From: Myxococcus xanthus
Lineage (GTDB): Bacteria > Myxococcota > Myxococcia > Myxococcales > Myxococcaceae
Direction: 5' to 3'
Assembly (NCBI RefSeq): GCF_900106535.1
Contig: NZ_FNOH01000028.1
Span: 1 to 40,221, forward strand
Length of the DNA: 40,221 bases
Part shown: one piece after another, positions 6,569 through 15,468 of the stretch
Layout: each line of letters starts with the position of its first letter
Numbering within the stretch: position 1 is the stretch's first letter
Notes under the pieces: model-generated
Databases searched by the model: none
Told to the model about the DNA's origin: nothing
Seen by the model: only the letters and a program-made list of their open reading frames with translations
Program-made: the position numbers and the translations under genes

Positions 6569-8488
6569 ATGAGGGACGACGGCCCCCCGGCCGTGCTGTC
6601 CCCCGGGGACGTGGTGAAGGGCTACACGGTGGTGAGGCAGCTGGGCCGGGGCGGCTTCGGCACCGTGTACCTCGCGACGCAGGAGGGGCAGGCCTACGCG
6701 TTGAAGCTGGTGGAGCGTCGGCGCGTCGGCGGGCGGGCGGAGAGGGAAGTCTCCATTCTTCTGCGCCTGAAGCACGCCAACGTGGTGGGGCTTCACGGCT
6801 TCTCGTACTGGCAGGTGGGGGAGAGGGAGTTTGCCCTCATCGCCATGGAGTACGTGGAGGGGCGGCAGTTGGGCGTGTGGGTGAAGGAGGAGAACCCCAC
6901 GGCCCGGCAGGTGGCGAAGGTGACGCTGGACGTGGCGCGGGCGTTGGCGGCCTCGCACGCGGCGGAGGTGCTGCACCGGGACGTGAAGGAGTCCAACGTC
7001 ATGGTGCGCGACGGGGACGGGATGGCGGTGGTGGTGGACTACGGCGTGGGGGACTTCAAGGGCGCGCCCGGCGTGACGCTGTCCCAGGTGCCCCCCGGGA
7101 CGCCCGAGTACCGGCCGCCAGAGATGTGGCGCTTCCTGGAGAGTCCCCCCGGGGCGGGGAGGGGCCGCTACGTGCCGGGGCCGGGGGACGACGTGTGGGC
7201 CCTGGGTGTCGTCCTCTACCGCCTCCTCACGGCGAAGTGGCCCTTCGAGGCGGGGGATGACCAGGCCTTCATCAACGCCGTCCTCACCCAGTCCCCGGTG
7301 CCGCCCCACGTCGCCAGCCGCTTCGTCCCGGAGTCGCTGGGCCAGCTGTGCATGCGGTTGCTGGAGAAGGAGCCCGCGACGCGCCCCAGCGCGGGGGCCG
7401 TTTGCGAGGCACTGGAGGTGGTGCTGGCTGGGGCGGAAGGGGAGGCGTGGGAGACGCCCCTATGCGACACGTATGGCCCGAACTCGGCTACCACGGAGAA
7501 CGAGGGCAAGGTGGATGCCATGGCTCGGTGGGTGAAGCGGCCCCTGCGCCAGATGCGCCGGGGCAAGGCGCCCGGGCCGCAAGTTCCGTACGCAGGCGAG
7601 CCCGCGGCTTTGCCCGAGGCCTCGCTGGCGCCTGCGGCCATGAGGCCCGTGGAGGCGCAGCTGCCGAGCTTGGCGCTCGAGGCGGGGGCGGACGCCGCGC
7701 CAGCGATGCCCGAGGCCCCCGTCGTCGAAGTGGGGCGGCGCTCGTTTCTCTCACGACTCCGACTGGGCCGTGTGCTGGGGGCGGGGCTGCTGGCCATGGC
7801 CCTCGCGTCTGGGGCGTACCTCTCACTGCGGACGGACTCACCGCAGCCGCAGGCCGTCCCCGGCCAAGAAGTAGCGCCATATATAGAAAAACCTCAAGCT
7901 GCCCCGGCCGCAGCTCCCACCGGGCCGGAGGCCACACCTGCGGCCGTCGCGCCTCCCGCGACGCTTCCCGAGGTGACTGCCACCGTGACGACGAAGAAGA
8001 GTGACTCCCCGAGTTTCCCGCCGGTGCCTGCCAAGAAGGCCACGAGGAGCGTCAGCAACGCCGTGGCGACGGCGGCCCTCTGCACGACGCTCGCGTGCAC
8101 TGGTGCCCAGGTGCGCCCTGCTCCCGACCCTGAACCGTGCCCAGCAGGCGCCACCAAGGGCATGAAGAAGCTCGGCATGGACATTGGGGATCGCGAGGGC
8201 GCGAGCTTCGTCCGAGGGGACCAAAAATACGTAACGGTGAAGGAAGGTACTGCACAGATCATCATGGGGTCGGACTACGCCACGCTGTCTGGGCGGCTCG
8301 TTATTGCCGACCGCGTCTATGTTCGACTGACGCGGGCGCGATTTCGCGGAGAGAGCTTCCCCGTGTGCCTGGAGGTGCAGGACGGCTCTCGCAACCGCGG
8401 ACTGGAGATAGAGGGGGGCGGAGGGGAGTCCGGAAAGGCGCGCGTGTACTCTGCCGTTTTTGTCACGGCAGTGAGTGAGTTTGAATGA
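6569..8488 (+). CDS. transmembrane Ser/Thr protein kinase
   Basis: 639 aa. An N-terminal Hanks-type kinase domain spans ~18-290: glycine loop LGRGGFGTVY (25-34), Lys46 in YALKLVE, Glu60 in the C-helix, HRDVKESN (136-143) with Asp138 and Asn143, and VVVDYGVGD with DYG (157-159) in place of DFG. PPGTPEYRPPEMW is the activation segment end. The catalytic residues are all present, so it should be active. A Pro/Ala-rich juxtamembrane region leads to one membrane helix at about 400-418 (VLGAGLLAMALASGAYLSL). The ~220-residue extracytoplasmic part has a Pro-rich linker and a C-terminal beta-rich domain of unknown ligand. The DUF2381 gene follows 71 bp later, an association I recall from other myxobacterial genomes. 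Confidence 0.92.
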   Translation: MRDDGPPAVLSPGDVVKGYTVVRQLGRGGFGTVYLATQEGQAYALKLVERRRVGGRAEREVSILLRLKHANVVGLHGFSYWQVGEREFALIAMEYVEGRQLGVWVKEENPTARQVAKVTLDVARALAASHAAEVLHRDVKESNVMVRDGDGMAVVVDYGVGDFKGAPGVTLSQVPPGTPEYRPPEMWRFLESPPGAGRGRYVPGPGDDVWALGVVLYRLLTAKWPFEAGDDQAFINAVLTQSPVPPHVASRFVPESLGQLCMRLLEKEPATRPSAGAVCEALEVVLAGAEGEAWETPLCDTYGPNSATTENEGKVDAMARWVKRPLRQMRRGKAPGPQVPYAGEPAALPEASLAPAAMRPVEAQLPSLALEAGADAAPAMPEAPVVEVGRRSFLSRLRLGRVLGAGLLAMALASGAYLSLRTDSPQPQAVPGQEVAPYIEKPQAAPAAAPTGPEATPAAVAPPATLPEVTATVTTKKSDSPSFPPVPAKKATRSVSNAVATAALCTTLACTGAQVRPAPDPEPCPAGATKGMKKLGMDIGDREGASFVRGDQKYVTVKEGTAQIIMGSDYATLSGRLVIADRVYVRLTRARFRGESFPVCLEVQDGSRNRGLEIEGGGGESGKARVYSAVFVTAVSEFE

Positions 8489-8559
8489 CTTGTCGCTGTT
8501 GGGCATGCGCCCGTGGGTCGCCAGCGGTGTCGCCGCTGGCTTGGTAGGGGAGATGTCGC

Positions 8560-9480
8560 GTGCATCATTCCGTGTCGGCCGTGCTGCTTTTCCTCCTCCT
8601 CGCAGGGGAGGGAACGGCCCTGGCGCAGTCGCCCGCATCCACCGTGGGGCTGAGCGTTCGCCGAGTCGAGCTGGGCGCGGATGAGGCTCAGCCAGCAGTT
8701 GAAGTGGCGGTGAGCCCAGGGCTCTCGACGGTGTTCCTCTTTGATTCGGAGGTGAGCCGAGAGGGGCTGACGTTCGAGGGCCGCGAGCGCTTCGCTATGG
8801 TGGACACTGGGCTCAATACCTTGCGCCTGATTCCGTCAGACAAAATCTCGGCGGGAGAACGGCTCACGCTGACGGTGCGCTTTCAGGATGGCGCGGCCCC
8901 GGCGAGTGCGACGTTTGTGCTGGTCGCGCACCCTGCACGGTCAGAAGCGCTCGTCGAGGTCTATCGGCGCAAGAGGAGCGTCGAGACGTATCAGGAGGAA
9001 GTCCGGCAGGCGCGCATCGAGGCTGAGAAATGCCGAGAGGAGAATGAGCGCCTGCGCGCGGAACGAAATGCTCCTGATGGGCTGACGGGACTCATCTCGA
9101 CGGAAGTCCTCAGCGGGCGGGGCGTTGAGTTCCGCGACGTGACCAAGGATGTAACTCAGGGCCCGGGCGGGGCAGCAGGCAAACACCGTGTCCTCTCATA
9201 CCGCGCAGCCCGCCGGGTGGCCGTCGAAGTCTTCCTCGTGTCACGGGGGGATGACCAACAGTGGACTGCCAAGGGGGCAACCCTACGGGGCAAGGCCAAC
9301 GAGGAGCTGAAGGTGCTTCAAGTCTGGCAGTCCGGCCCCGTGGCCTCCGGTTCAACTGTCCAGCGCGTGGTGGTAGAGGCTGAGGCCGCATCCGAGTCTC
9401 CCCAAGGCCCCTTCACGCTGAAGCTCTGGGATGCGGATGGGCGCCGCACCGTCACCCTGGGCAACGTCACCTTCCCTTAA
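8560..9480 (+). CDS. DUF2381 family secreted protein
   Basis: 306 aa with a GTG start (TAGGGGAG at 8545-8552 gives the ribosome site). A signal peptide, SAVLLFLLLAGEGTALAQS, has a likely cut after ALA. The mature protein has a beta-rich N-terminal domain (VGLSVRRVELGADEAQPAVE, TVFLFDSEVSREGLTFEGRE), a charged coiled coil at ~135-170 (RSVETYQEEVRQARIEAEKC), then a second beta-rich domain ending KLWDADGRRTVTLGNVTFP. This matches DUF2381, a paralogous family of myxobacteria often next to Ser/Thr kinases. Function is unknown. Being periplasmic or surface-located, it could be the ligand or sensor partner of the adjacent transmembrane kinase (inference). Confidence 0.88.
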   Translation: MHHSVSAVLLFLLLAGEGTALAQSPASTVGLSVRRVELGADEAQPAVEVAVSPGLSTVFLFDSEVSREGLTFEGRERFAMVDTGLNTLRLIPSDKISAGERLTLTVRFQDGAAPASATFVLVAHPARSEALVEVYRRKRSVETYQEEVRQARIEAEKCREENERLRAERNAPDGLTGLISTEVLSGRGVEFRDVTKDVTQGPGGAAGKHRVLSYRAARRVAVEVFLVSRGDDQQWTAKGATLRGKANEELKVLQVWQSGPVASGSTVQRVVVEAEAASESPQGPFTLKLWDADGRRTVTLGNVTFP

Positions 9481-10114
9481 CCCTGCGAGCACCACCTCCA
9501 AGTCCTTTCGTGGGTTTCCAGCATTGGGGCTTGTGCTGAATGCCAATCTAGGGTCCAATGGACTGTACCTATTGGTAGAGTCCATTCTGGCGTTCCCTGG
9601 AGGCGATGTGTTCCTCACTGTGCTGGAGTGCGCGCGCGTGCCTGAGCGCTTCCTTGGTGGCTGCGGAGGGCGCCCGGAGGGCGATCCGCCTGAGCCACCT
9701 TCCTAGCTGCACTTCGAAGTCGGCGTTGGGCTCTCGCACTGCGCCGAGGACTTCCCGCACCGCCATGTGTGGCGCGTGCTGGCGGTCGTCGTGCGCCGAG
9801 TAGCCGTCTGCGCTTCGTTGGGCCGCGTGCCTGATGGGCGCTGAGGAGCCCTTCCTCAGTCATCCCTATCCACGTTTGGAGTCGTAAGCGGAGCCGGGCT
9901 GCCCTGGCGCCGTTGCGTGGCACGTCTGTCTGCCGTTGGGACGGGGCCGGGCTTCCTGGCCCCGTGACGTGACACGTCTGCCTATAGCGTGGCCCAACCG
10001 GCCTGCTGGCGACTCCCGCAATGCAATGCATTCACCCCGCAGTCCGGCGCCCTGTCGGACCGAACGGGAAACCTCTGTCCTCTGCCCCTGCCGGGGCCTT
10101 CTCAGGAGACGTCG
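9481..10114. other. 634-bp gap with a degraded leftward ORF
   Basis: No intact gene. On the minus strand, 9569-9859 is open and reads like real protein (MAVREVLGAVREPNADFEVQ, LGRWLRRIALRAPSAATKEA) but has no convincing start, so it may be a gene remnant. An 8-bp perfect inverted repeat AATGGACT (9557-9564) / AGTCCATT (9579-9586) lies beside its 3' end in a locally AT-richer patch. The promoter of the operon starting at 10115 must lie in the right half; I could not pick out its boxes. Confidence 0.35.
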
Positions 10115-11551
10115 ATGTTCATGCGCTGGGCCGTCGTGTTGCTGTTGGTGTTACCCGGAGCGGGATGGGCGGAAGAGATTGCCTATCCTGAAGACTACGT
10201 GGCCGAGGAGGAAGTCGACCCCGTTGGGGCAGACGGGGATGCGCTGCTCGAGCCATCCGTGGACGAGGGGGATGCCCTGGTCGAGGAGGGGCCGGCCACG
10301 TCCGGCTCGGGCTCTGGCTGGGCGAACCGGCTGAGCCTGGAGACCACGACGTGGGCGCTACTGCCGCGCAGAGGAGCTGGAAGGGACGAAGGCTTCCTGC
10401 AGGTGCATCCGCGGCTGGAGGTCGTCAAACCAGGCATCCTCCAAGTCGACCTGGGCGCTCCGGTGCGCCTGCACATGTGGGGCGGAGAGGCGGGCGGCAG
10501 CTTGGTGCGGAAGGAGGACTGGGACGAGCTCTCCGACTGGGGCCAGGTGGTGCAGAACCTGATGGTGGGAGGCGACGCCCCGAACTTCGTGTGGGTGGGC
10601 GCCCTGGAGTCCTACACGCTGTTGTCCGGGCACCTGGTGCGCCGCTACAACAACCGGGGCAACCCCAACTACAACCCAGCCGGGGCGGTGGTGACGGGCA
10701 TGCTGAGGCCCTTGTACGTGGAGGCCTTCGCCTCGGACGTGCTGGGCGCGCGGCTGATGGGGGCGGAAGTCGTGCTGGACGTGCAGCACATCCTCATGGG
10801 CCGCCAGCCGTACCCCATGAAGTACGCCTTGTCGCTGTCTGCGGTGCATGACTGGGGCAAGGCGGGAGGGGCGTCGGAGCCGATGACGTTGGCCCACCTC
10901 GACGGGACGGCCATCCTCGTCAGCCGCCGCAACGGGCAAGGCGGCTTCGAACTTCAGGCGAATGCAGGCTGGGGCGGACGTCCCGGCGAGGGTGGCGCGT
11001 GGGGCGCGGTGGCGGGGCTGGGCGCCGATTACCTGACATCGAGGATGGACCTGCGCGCGCGCCTGGAGGGCCGCCTCCAGCGCGGAGGCTTCCGGCAGGG
11101 CGCCTTCGGCCCGGACTACGAGCTGGCTCGCTTTCAGGTGGCGGGCCCGACTGCCGTGCCGCAGGCGGACGCGCCCTTCCCGGACGGGTACTCGGCCTAC
11201 GGCGAGGTGATTCTGAGCTGGGATGCGGAGAGCCTGAGCGTGCTGGGGCAGCGTCACTTCCGGCTGACAATGGGTACCGAGGTCTTCAACTGGGGCCGGG
11301 TGGACGTGGACGGCCGACTGGAGACACAGCTCTTCCACCGGAACCTCTCGGTGGGAGTGGGCGGCCTGGCGGTGGGCGCGGGCCAGCCAGGAGCGCGCTA
11401 CCTCGCCTCGGCCCAGGCGCGATGGCGCTTCCTGGGCGGGAAGCTGTACGCGGTGGGGCAGGGGGGCACGCTGCTATTCCCGACGGCGGAGGGGACGCTG
11501 CGGCCAGGCGCCTTCGCCTCCGTGGGGCTGGGGGTGGACAATGCGCGCTGA
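10115..11551 (+). CDS. outer-membrane beta-barrel-like protein, SitB-position partner
   Basis: 478 aa. It begins with a signal peptide MFMRWAVVLLLVLPGAGWA and cut after GWA, then an acidic linker rich in Glu/Asp. The remainder alternates polar and hydrophobic residues with regular Gly/aromatic turns (for example LQVDLGAPVRLHMWGG, FELQANAGWGGRPGEGG, LASAQARWRFLGGKLYAVGQ), typical of an outer-membrane barrel. AGGAG at 10104-10108 fixes the start at 10115; the open frame upstream to 9989 has no ribosome site. Its last 11 bases overlap the lipoprotein toxin gene, so the two are co-translated. In known SitBAI cassettes a sitB gene precedes the lipoprotein toxin sitA. This gene occupies that position, but I cannot claim homology. 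Confidence 0.75.
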   Translation: MFMRWAVVLLLVLPGAGWAEEIAYPEDYVAEEEVDPVGADGDALLEPSVDEGDALVEEGPATSGSGSGWANRLSLETTTWALLPRRGAGRDEGFLQVHPRLEVVKPGILQVDLGAPVRLHMWGGEAGGSLVRKEDWDELSDWGQVVQNLMVGGDAPNFVWVGALESYTLLSGHLVRRYNNRGNPNYNPAGAVVTGMLRPLYVEAFASDVLGARLMGAEVVLDVQHILMGRQPYPMKYALSLSAVHDWGKAGGASEPMTLAHLDGTAILVSRRNGQGGFELQANAGWGGRPGEGGAWGAVAGLGADYLTSRMDLRARLEGRLQRGGFRQGAFGPDYELARFQVAGPTAVPQADAPFPDGYSAYGEVILSWDAESLSVLGQRHFRLTMGTEVFNWGRVDVDGRLETQLFHRNLSVGVGGLAVGAGQPGARYLASAQARWRFLGGKLYAVGQGGTLLFPTAEGTLRPGAFASVGLGVDNAR

Positions 11552-13304
11552 GCGGCGTTGGAACAGCGGGTTGGGCCTTGCGTTGGTGGTGGCTCTCCTG
11601 GCCTCCGGGTGCGCTGCACTGCCCGCGAGGCCGGGCCAGGCGGGCCGTGGTGCGGCCCTGGCCTTCGGTCCCCTCTCCGTGCCCTCCCAGGCGGCGAGGA
11701 GCGCGGCGACGGGTGTGTACCAGGGGGAGGCGTCGGGCTCCGCGGATGGGCCGTCCGAGACGGCGCCGATGGGCTACCGGCGAGTGCCCATCGGCAATGC
11801 CGTCAATGGGAAGGAGGCGCGAGGCTCGAATGGGGAGGGTGGCGCCTTCGCCTGTGGCGGCCAAGACGTGCCCTCGGGCTGGCCCCACCTGGACTCCAGC
11901 CGGGAGGTGCTGGCGCCCTTCCTGGCGTGTGCCTCGCCCGCCGAGTTCGTGGCCATGCAGCGCGGGGTGGACATGGCCGGGCTGGTGGAGTCCCTCACGG
12001 ACTGGGACGCCGTGCGCCTGGGGGCCCTGGGGCCGATGGACGCGCCGGCCTCTGCCGTCCTCGGCCGCAAGCGCGCGGCCTTCCTCGTCACGTCCGTGGA
12101 GAAGTACGGCGTGCCGTATTCCGAGGTGCTCGCCCTCTTCGTCCTCCACGCGGCCTTCGACGACGAGTTGCGCGAGGTGGTGCAGCGGTTGGCCCGCGAC
12201 AAGCAACTGGGGGAGACGCTGGGCAGCATGCCTGTCGTCCGCGAGGAGCTGAAGCGGCGGGGCCTGGCGCTGGAAGGCTTCCCGGAGCGGGGGGAGCAGG
12301 CTCGCGACGTGCTGCGGGGGCTGGGGCGCGCGGGCCGGGACATGCTTTCCAGCAGCCCGGCGAGTATTGAGGCTCAGTACTCGGACCTCATGACGGTGAA
12401 GCGCAGCCAGCTTCCGCCGCCATACCAGGACGCGCTCGACGAAGTGCGCAAGGCGCTGTCGGCGAGGCACTACGCGCCGGGAAGTGTCGCGTCCGGAGCC
12501 TTTGACTCCCTCACCTTCGGTGTGCCGGTCGGCTTCTACCACCTGGTGGCCGGGACAGGACACGGGGCGTACTCGCTGGCGCAGGGCAAGTACGAGCAGG
12601 CCACGCGCGAGTTGGCTCCGGCCGCGCTGATGGTGGCGCTGTATGCCGGGGGCAAGGGTTCGCGGGCCCTGGTGGAGTCACGCGGAGGGCTGCGGCGGCT
12701 CCAGATGCCGGCGCTCGACGTGGCCGGTATGAAGGCGCTGCTGGCGCGCCTGGAGGAGCAGCTCGGCATCAACGCCGCGCGCGACTTGCTGCGCTACCTC
12801 CAGGCGAGCCGCGAGGGCGCCCTGGTGGCCGCCGAGTGGGGTGAGGCAGGGCTGCTGGCGCTGTACGAGGCCCGCGGAAATCCCGCGAAGGCGCAGGCGG
12901 TGCTGGCCGAGGCCAGTCGCGAGTCAGGCAGGGGCCCGGCAGTAAGGGGAGGCGCGACGAGGAACGGTGCAGGAGACAGTTCTCCGAGAGGGACTCCTTC
13001 GGTGGACGTTCCCATTCGGAATGCGCACCTAGCGGGGAAAGAGCACCCTGTAACAGGGGTGCCCTTCGACATGGAGGGCTATCCAGATTTCAGGGCCGCT
13101 GGCGTCGTCAAGGCCGAGGTGAAGATTGCGTATACTGGCTCAAGAGCCGGGGACTTCGCTGCTGCAAACCGGGCTGCTGGACTTCAGGCGACACCGAAGG
13201 GAATGACGTGGCATCACCATCAGGACCGGACCACCATGCAGCTTGTTCCCACTGACGTTCATGCTCGAACGGGGCACACCGGTGGCTTCGCAGGAGGCCA
13301 ATAA
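11541..13304 (+). CDS. SitA-like lipoprotein toxin with C-terminal WHH nuclease domain
   Basis: 587 aa. It has a type II signal peptide with lipobox LLASGC and lipidated Cys24. A long helical body follows (~130-470), including YGVPYSEVLALFVLHAAFDD, MPALDVAGMKALLARLEEQL and LGINAARDLLRYLQASREG, resembling the conserved body of SitA5-type toxins. The variable C-terminus (~490-587) carries MTWHHHQDRTTMQLVP and a later DVHARTGHTGG, with Trp557, His558-560, His574 and His579. This is the HNH/Endo VII nuclease signature called WHH. Lipoprotein N-terminus plus swappable toxic C-terminus plus adjacent immunity gene fits the toxins transferred by outer-membrane exchange between myxobacterial kin. Start overlaps the barrel gene; stop overlaps the immunity gene (TAATG). 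Predicted target: DNA or RNA of a sibling lacking the immunity protein. Confidence 0.85.
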   Translation: MRAERRWNSGLGLALVVALLASGCAALPARPGQAGRGAALAFGPLSVPSQAARSAATGVYQGEASGSADGPSETAPMGYRRVPIGNAVNGKEARGSNGEGGAFACGGQDVPSGWPHLDSSREVLAPFLACASPAEFVAMQRGVDMAGLVESLTDWDAVRLGALGPMDAPASAVLGRKRAAFLVTSVEKYGVPYSEVLALFVLHAAFDDELREVVQRLARDKQLGETLGSMPVVREELKRRGLALEGFPERGEQARDVLRGLGRAGRDMLSSSPASIEAQYSDLMTVKRSQLPPPYQDALDEVRKALSARHYAPGSVASGAFDSLTFGVPVGFYHLVAGTGHGAYSLAQGKYEQATRELAPAALMVALYAGGKGSRALVESRGGLRRLQMPALDVAGMKALLARLEEQLGINAARDLLRYLQASREGALVAAEWGEAGLLALYEARGNPAKAQAVLAEASRESGRGPAVRGGATRNGAGDSSPRGTPSVDVPIRNAHLAGKEHPVTGVPFDMEGYPDFRAAGVVKAEVKIAYTGSRAGDFAAANRAAGLQATPKGMTWHHHQDRTTMQLVPTDVHARTGHTGGFAGGQ

Positions 13305-13780
13305 TGGAGCATCTTGTGCAGACGGTCGAAGGCGGTCCTCCCTTGAGTGACGAGGAGGTTCGGCTCTTCGAGATGCGCCATGGCCTCGGTCTGCCTGGCC
13401 AGTACCGAGAATTCCTGCTGTCGATGAATGGTGGACGGCCAGAGCGCGACCTCTTCACCATCGATGGCCTCCCGGGGAACCCGATTGGTCGAATCCACCT
13501 GTTCTTTGGTCTCAACGATCCCATTGAGTCATGCAATCTGGACTGGAACCTTGGCGTATTTGCGGGACGCGTGCCTGAATGGCTCCTTCCTATTGCGACG
13601 ACAGAGGGGGCCGACAAGATTTGCTTGGCGACTACGGGGGACAGGGTAGGTGGAGTCTTCTATTGGGACGCCCATGCGCATCCCGGCGCGAAGAGTATCT
13701 ACCTCTTAGCGGATGGCTTTGGCGCCTTCGTCTCGTCGCTGCAGTCTGACGAACTGTCCCCTAGCGTTCTCAAGGTGTAG
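13304..13780 (+). CDS. SUKH (SMI1/KNR4) immunity protein
   Basis: 158 aa. SMI1/KNR4 hallmarks: LSDEEVRLFEMRHGLGLPGQ, then YREFLLSMNGGRPERDLF, the Trp-rich middle with VPEWLLPIATTEGADKICLA, and GGVFYWDAHAHP. SUKH proteins are the commonest immunity partners of nuclease toxins of the WHH/HNH types, binding and blocking the toxin in the producing cell. The ATG overlaps the toxin stop (TAATG, 13302-13306) and AGGAGG at 13292-13297 lies inside the toxin's end, so immunity is made whenever the toxin is. Confidence 0.9.
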   Translation: MEHLVQTVEGGPPLSDEEVRLFEMRHGLGLPGQYREFLLSMNGGRPERDLFTIDGLPGNPIGRIHLFFGLNDPIESCNLDWNLGVFAGRVPEWLLPIATTEGADKICLATTGDRVGGVFYWDAHAHPGAKSIYLLADGFGAFVSSLQSDELSPSVLKV

Positions 13781-13855
13781 GGCCCCTTTCAAGAGGCGGT
13801 TCCTGAAAGACGTGCTGGTGCGGCGACCGGGCGGGACGTGGGTACTGCGGGCGAA

Positions 13856-13996
13856 ATGGAGGAGTCCCAGGTGCGCGTCGGCAAGCGCGTCTGGCTGCCC
13901 TTCCTCCGCGCCCGCCGGTACATGCAGTCCCGCCAGTCGCTGTTGGAGTATTCGCTCACCCAGTTCTTCCATGAGGCGGAGCGGTACCGGCCCTAA
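13856..13996 (+). pseudogene. 46-residue ORF, probably the tail of a lost gene
   Basis: Reads MEESQVRVGKRVWLPFLRAR, then RYMQSRQSLLEYSLTQFFHE, ending AERYRP. The composition is natural and protein-like, and the frame is open back to 13781, but there is no good ribosome site. Most likely the C-terminal remnant of a gene cut off when the toxin cassette or its neighbour arrived. No family recognised. Confidence 0.3.
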
Positions 13997-14185
13997 CTTG
14001 GAGCTGCCGCTCCTCGCGCGCCAAGCGGCATCGGATGGCGCGCAGGTCGCGGCGCAGTGTGCGCGTGGCGTGGGACTCGTGCACGGAGTCAGCGAGTGTG
14101 TAGCCCGGCTGCTCCTCGTCTGCTGGTGTTCTCTCAGCCGTCCATGTCATGACGGCGACCGCACCGGCTCCTCGCTCACTTGTCT

Positions 14186-14249
14186 TGACGCGTTGCCGAA
14201 TGTGGCCTTGACGTGCTGATGACGCAGCGTTCGGATTCTGGGTAGGCAC
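14186..14249 (+). repeat. dispersed element T, copy 1
   Basis: Boxes TGACG at 14186, 14209 and 14220, with GGGTAGGCAC at 14240-14249. The last two TGACG boxes start 11 bp apart and the GGGTAGG box starts 20 bp after the second. The element ends 5 bp from the stop of the leftward repeat-protein gene. The rest of 13997-14185 holds nothing I recognise. Confidence 0.75.
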
Positions 14250-14254
14250 GCGTG

Positions 14255-15019
14255 CTAATCACGCCAACTGGCGCACTTTCCATCCGGTCTGCGCCAGCCG
14301 GGGCCGCCGCGGCTCCCGCAGCCGCCGCTGCCATATCCATAGTGGCTGCGCGAAGTGCCCCTGCGATTGTTTCCATTGCTGCCCCGGGAGTTCTGGTGAG
14401 GCTTCGGACCCGTTAGATTTGCTTGCCGCTCCGCTTCGGCAACCTGAGCGCGCTCCGACTGAGTCAGCAAGGCCTTGTGGCAGAGGTTCGGGTACTTGCC
14501 ATCAAGGCACACCTTCAGGTTCTCGCGTCGCTCTGCCTCGGCAACCTGCGTGCGTTCCGACTGCGTCAGCAAGGCCTTGTGGCAGAGGTTTGGGTACTTG
14601 CCATCAAGGCACACCTTCAGGTTCTCGCGTCGCTCTGCCTCGGCAACCTGCGTGCGCTCTGACTGCGTCAGCAGGGCTTTGTGGCAGAGGTTCGGGTACT
14701 TGCCATCAAGGCACACCTTCAGGTTCTCGCGTCGCTCTGCCTCGGCAACCTGCGTGCGCTCTGACTGCGTCAGCAGGGCTTTGTGGCAGAGGTTCGGGTA
14801 CTTGCCATCAAGGCACACCTTCAGGTTCTCGCGTCGCTCTGCCTCGGCAACCTGCGTGCGCTCTGACTGCGTCAGCAGGGCTTTGTGGCAGAGGTTCGGG
14901 TACTTGCCATCAAGGCACACCTTCAGGTTCTCGCGTCGCTCTGCCTCGGCTGTGGTTTGAGCGTACGCACCTGTTGAGAGCGCCATCGCCAGGACTGCGG
15001 AGAATAATAGCTGGGACAT
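14255..15019 (-). CDS. secreted protein of five 34-residue Cys-containing repeats
   Basis: 254 aa. Signal peptide MSQLLFSAVLAMALSTGAYA, then five tandem 34-residue units (about residues 24-192) each containing AERRENLKVCLDGKYPNLCH and KALLTQSERTQV. Each unit has two Cys eight residues apart, which could form one disulfide per unit outside the cytoplasm. The C-terminal ~55 residues are Gly/Ser/Arg-rich (SHYGYGSGGCGSRGGPGWRR). Similar CLxGxYPxLC repeats occur in secreted bacterial proteins of unknown function (recalled, not searched). GGGGGAAAGG precedes the ATG. The three repeats nearest the N-terminus are identical at DNA level, so the array has expanded recently. Confidence 0.8.
   Translation of the reverse strand: MSQLLFSAVLAMALSTGAYAQTTAEAERRENLKVCLDGKYPNLCHKALLTQSERTQVAEAERRENLKVCLDGKYPNLCHKALLTQSERTQVAEAERRENLKVCLDGKYPNLCHKALLTQSERTQVAEAERRENLKVCLDGKYPNLCHKALLTQSERTQVAEAERRENLKVCLDGKYPNLCHKALLTQSERAQVAEAERQANLTGPKPHQNSRGSNGNNRRGTSRSHYGYGSGGCGSRGGPGWRRPDGKCASWRD
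14441..14950 (-). repeat. tandem 102-bp coding repeat, five units
   Basis: Exact 102-bp period (the same 13-mer recurs at 14491, 14593, 14695, 14797 and 14899), in frame with the gene at 14255-15019. By eye, the three units at the N-terminal side are identical, and the two at the C-terminal side carry several substitutions. Not a CRISPR: units abut without spacers and are coding. Confidence 0.95.
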
Positions 15020-15468
15020 CCTTTCCCCCTCGTCTGGTGCTTCAGGCCGCTCTCTGTTTGTTGCGGCTTAGGAGATTACACTTCGAGGCGGTGCCCCGAG
15101 AAGAGGTCGAGCGATTATGACTGGGAGTCGACCATGGAAGACGCGCAAAAATGCAAGAGCCGGGACGTTTGACGCCGCCTTGGGCCCGCAGTAGTGCGGC
15201 CTTGGGAGCTCCCTCGTCGCGGGGAAGTTGTCGTCTCGGCAAACAGGGTGAGCCGACGACGGCACGGGCTCGCCGCGCGCACTCCCCATGACGCATTCAT
15301 GACGTAGCGACCGAACTTCGGGTAGGCGCAGGTGGGCAGTGCTTCTAAATAGCATCGAGCGGCGTGGAAGAGACGTGAAGTACGTCGGCGTCCAGCTTGT
15401 GGTAATCCCCTGGGCTCGTGGCTGCCAGCCGCACGGCAGCCAGCGAAGAACAGGGTGACACATCACGC
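15020..15468. other. 449-bp gap without a gene
   Basis: No gene found. It holds element T copy 2 (15289-15332) and some GC-rich sequence open in several leftward frames (for example 15042-15296) that does not read like a real protein. Confidence 0.4.
15289..15332 (+). repeat. dispersed element T, copy 2
   Basis: TGACG at 15289 and 15300 (11 bp apart), GGGTAGGCGCAGG at 15320-15332 (20 bp after the second box). It lies ~136 bp beyond the 3' end of the Pycsar operon. Confidence 0.75.

Noticed and set aside
10358..12563. Long leftward open frames opposite the barrel and toxin genes
   Set aside because: They are antisense shadows of high-GC codon bias. The rightward genes have signal peptides, ribosome sites and domain motifs; the leftward frames are rich in Arg/His/Pro without domains.
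14441..14950. Possible CRISPR array
   Set aside because: The 102-bp units abut without variable spacers, are in frame within a gene with a signal peptide, and no cas gene is present.
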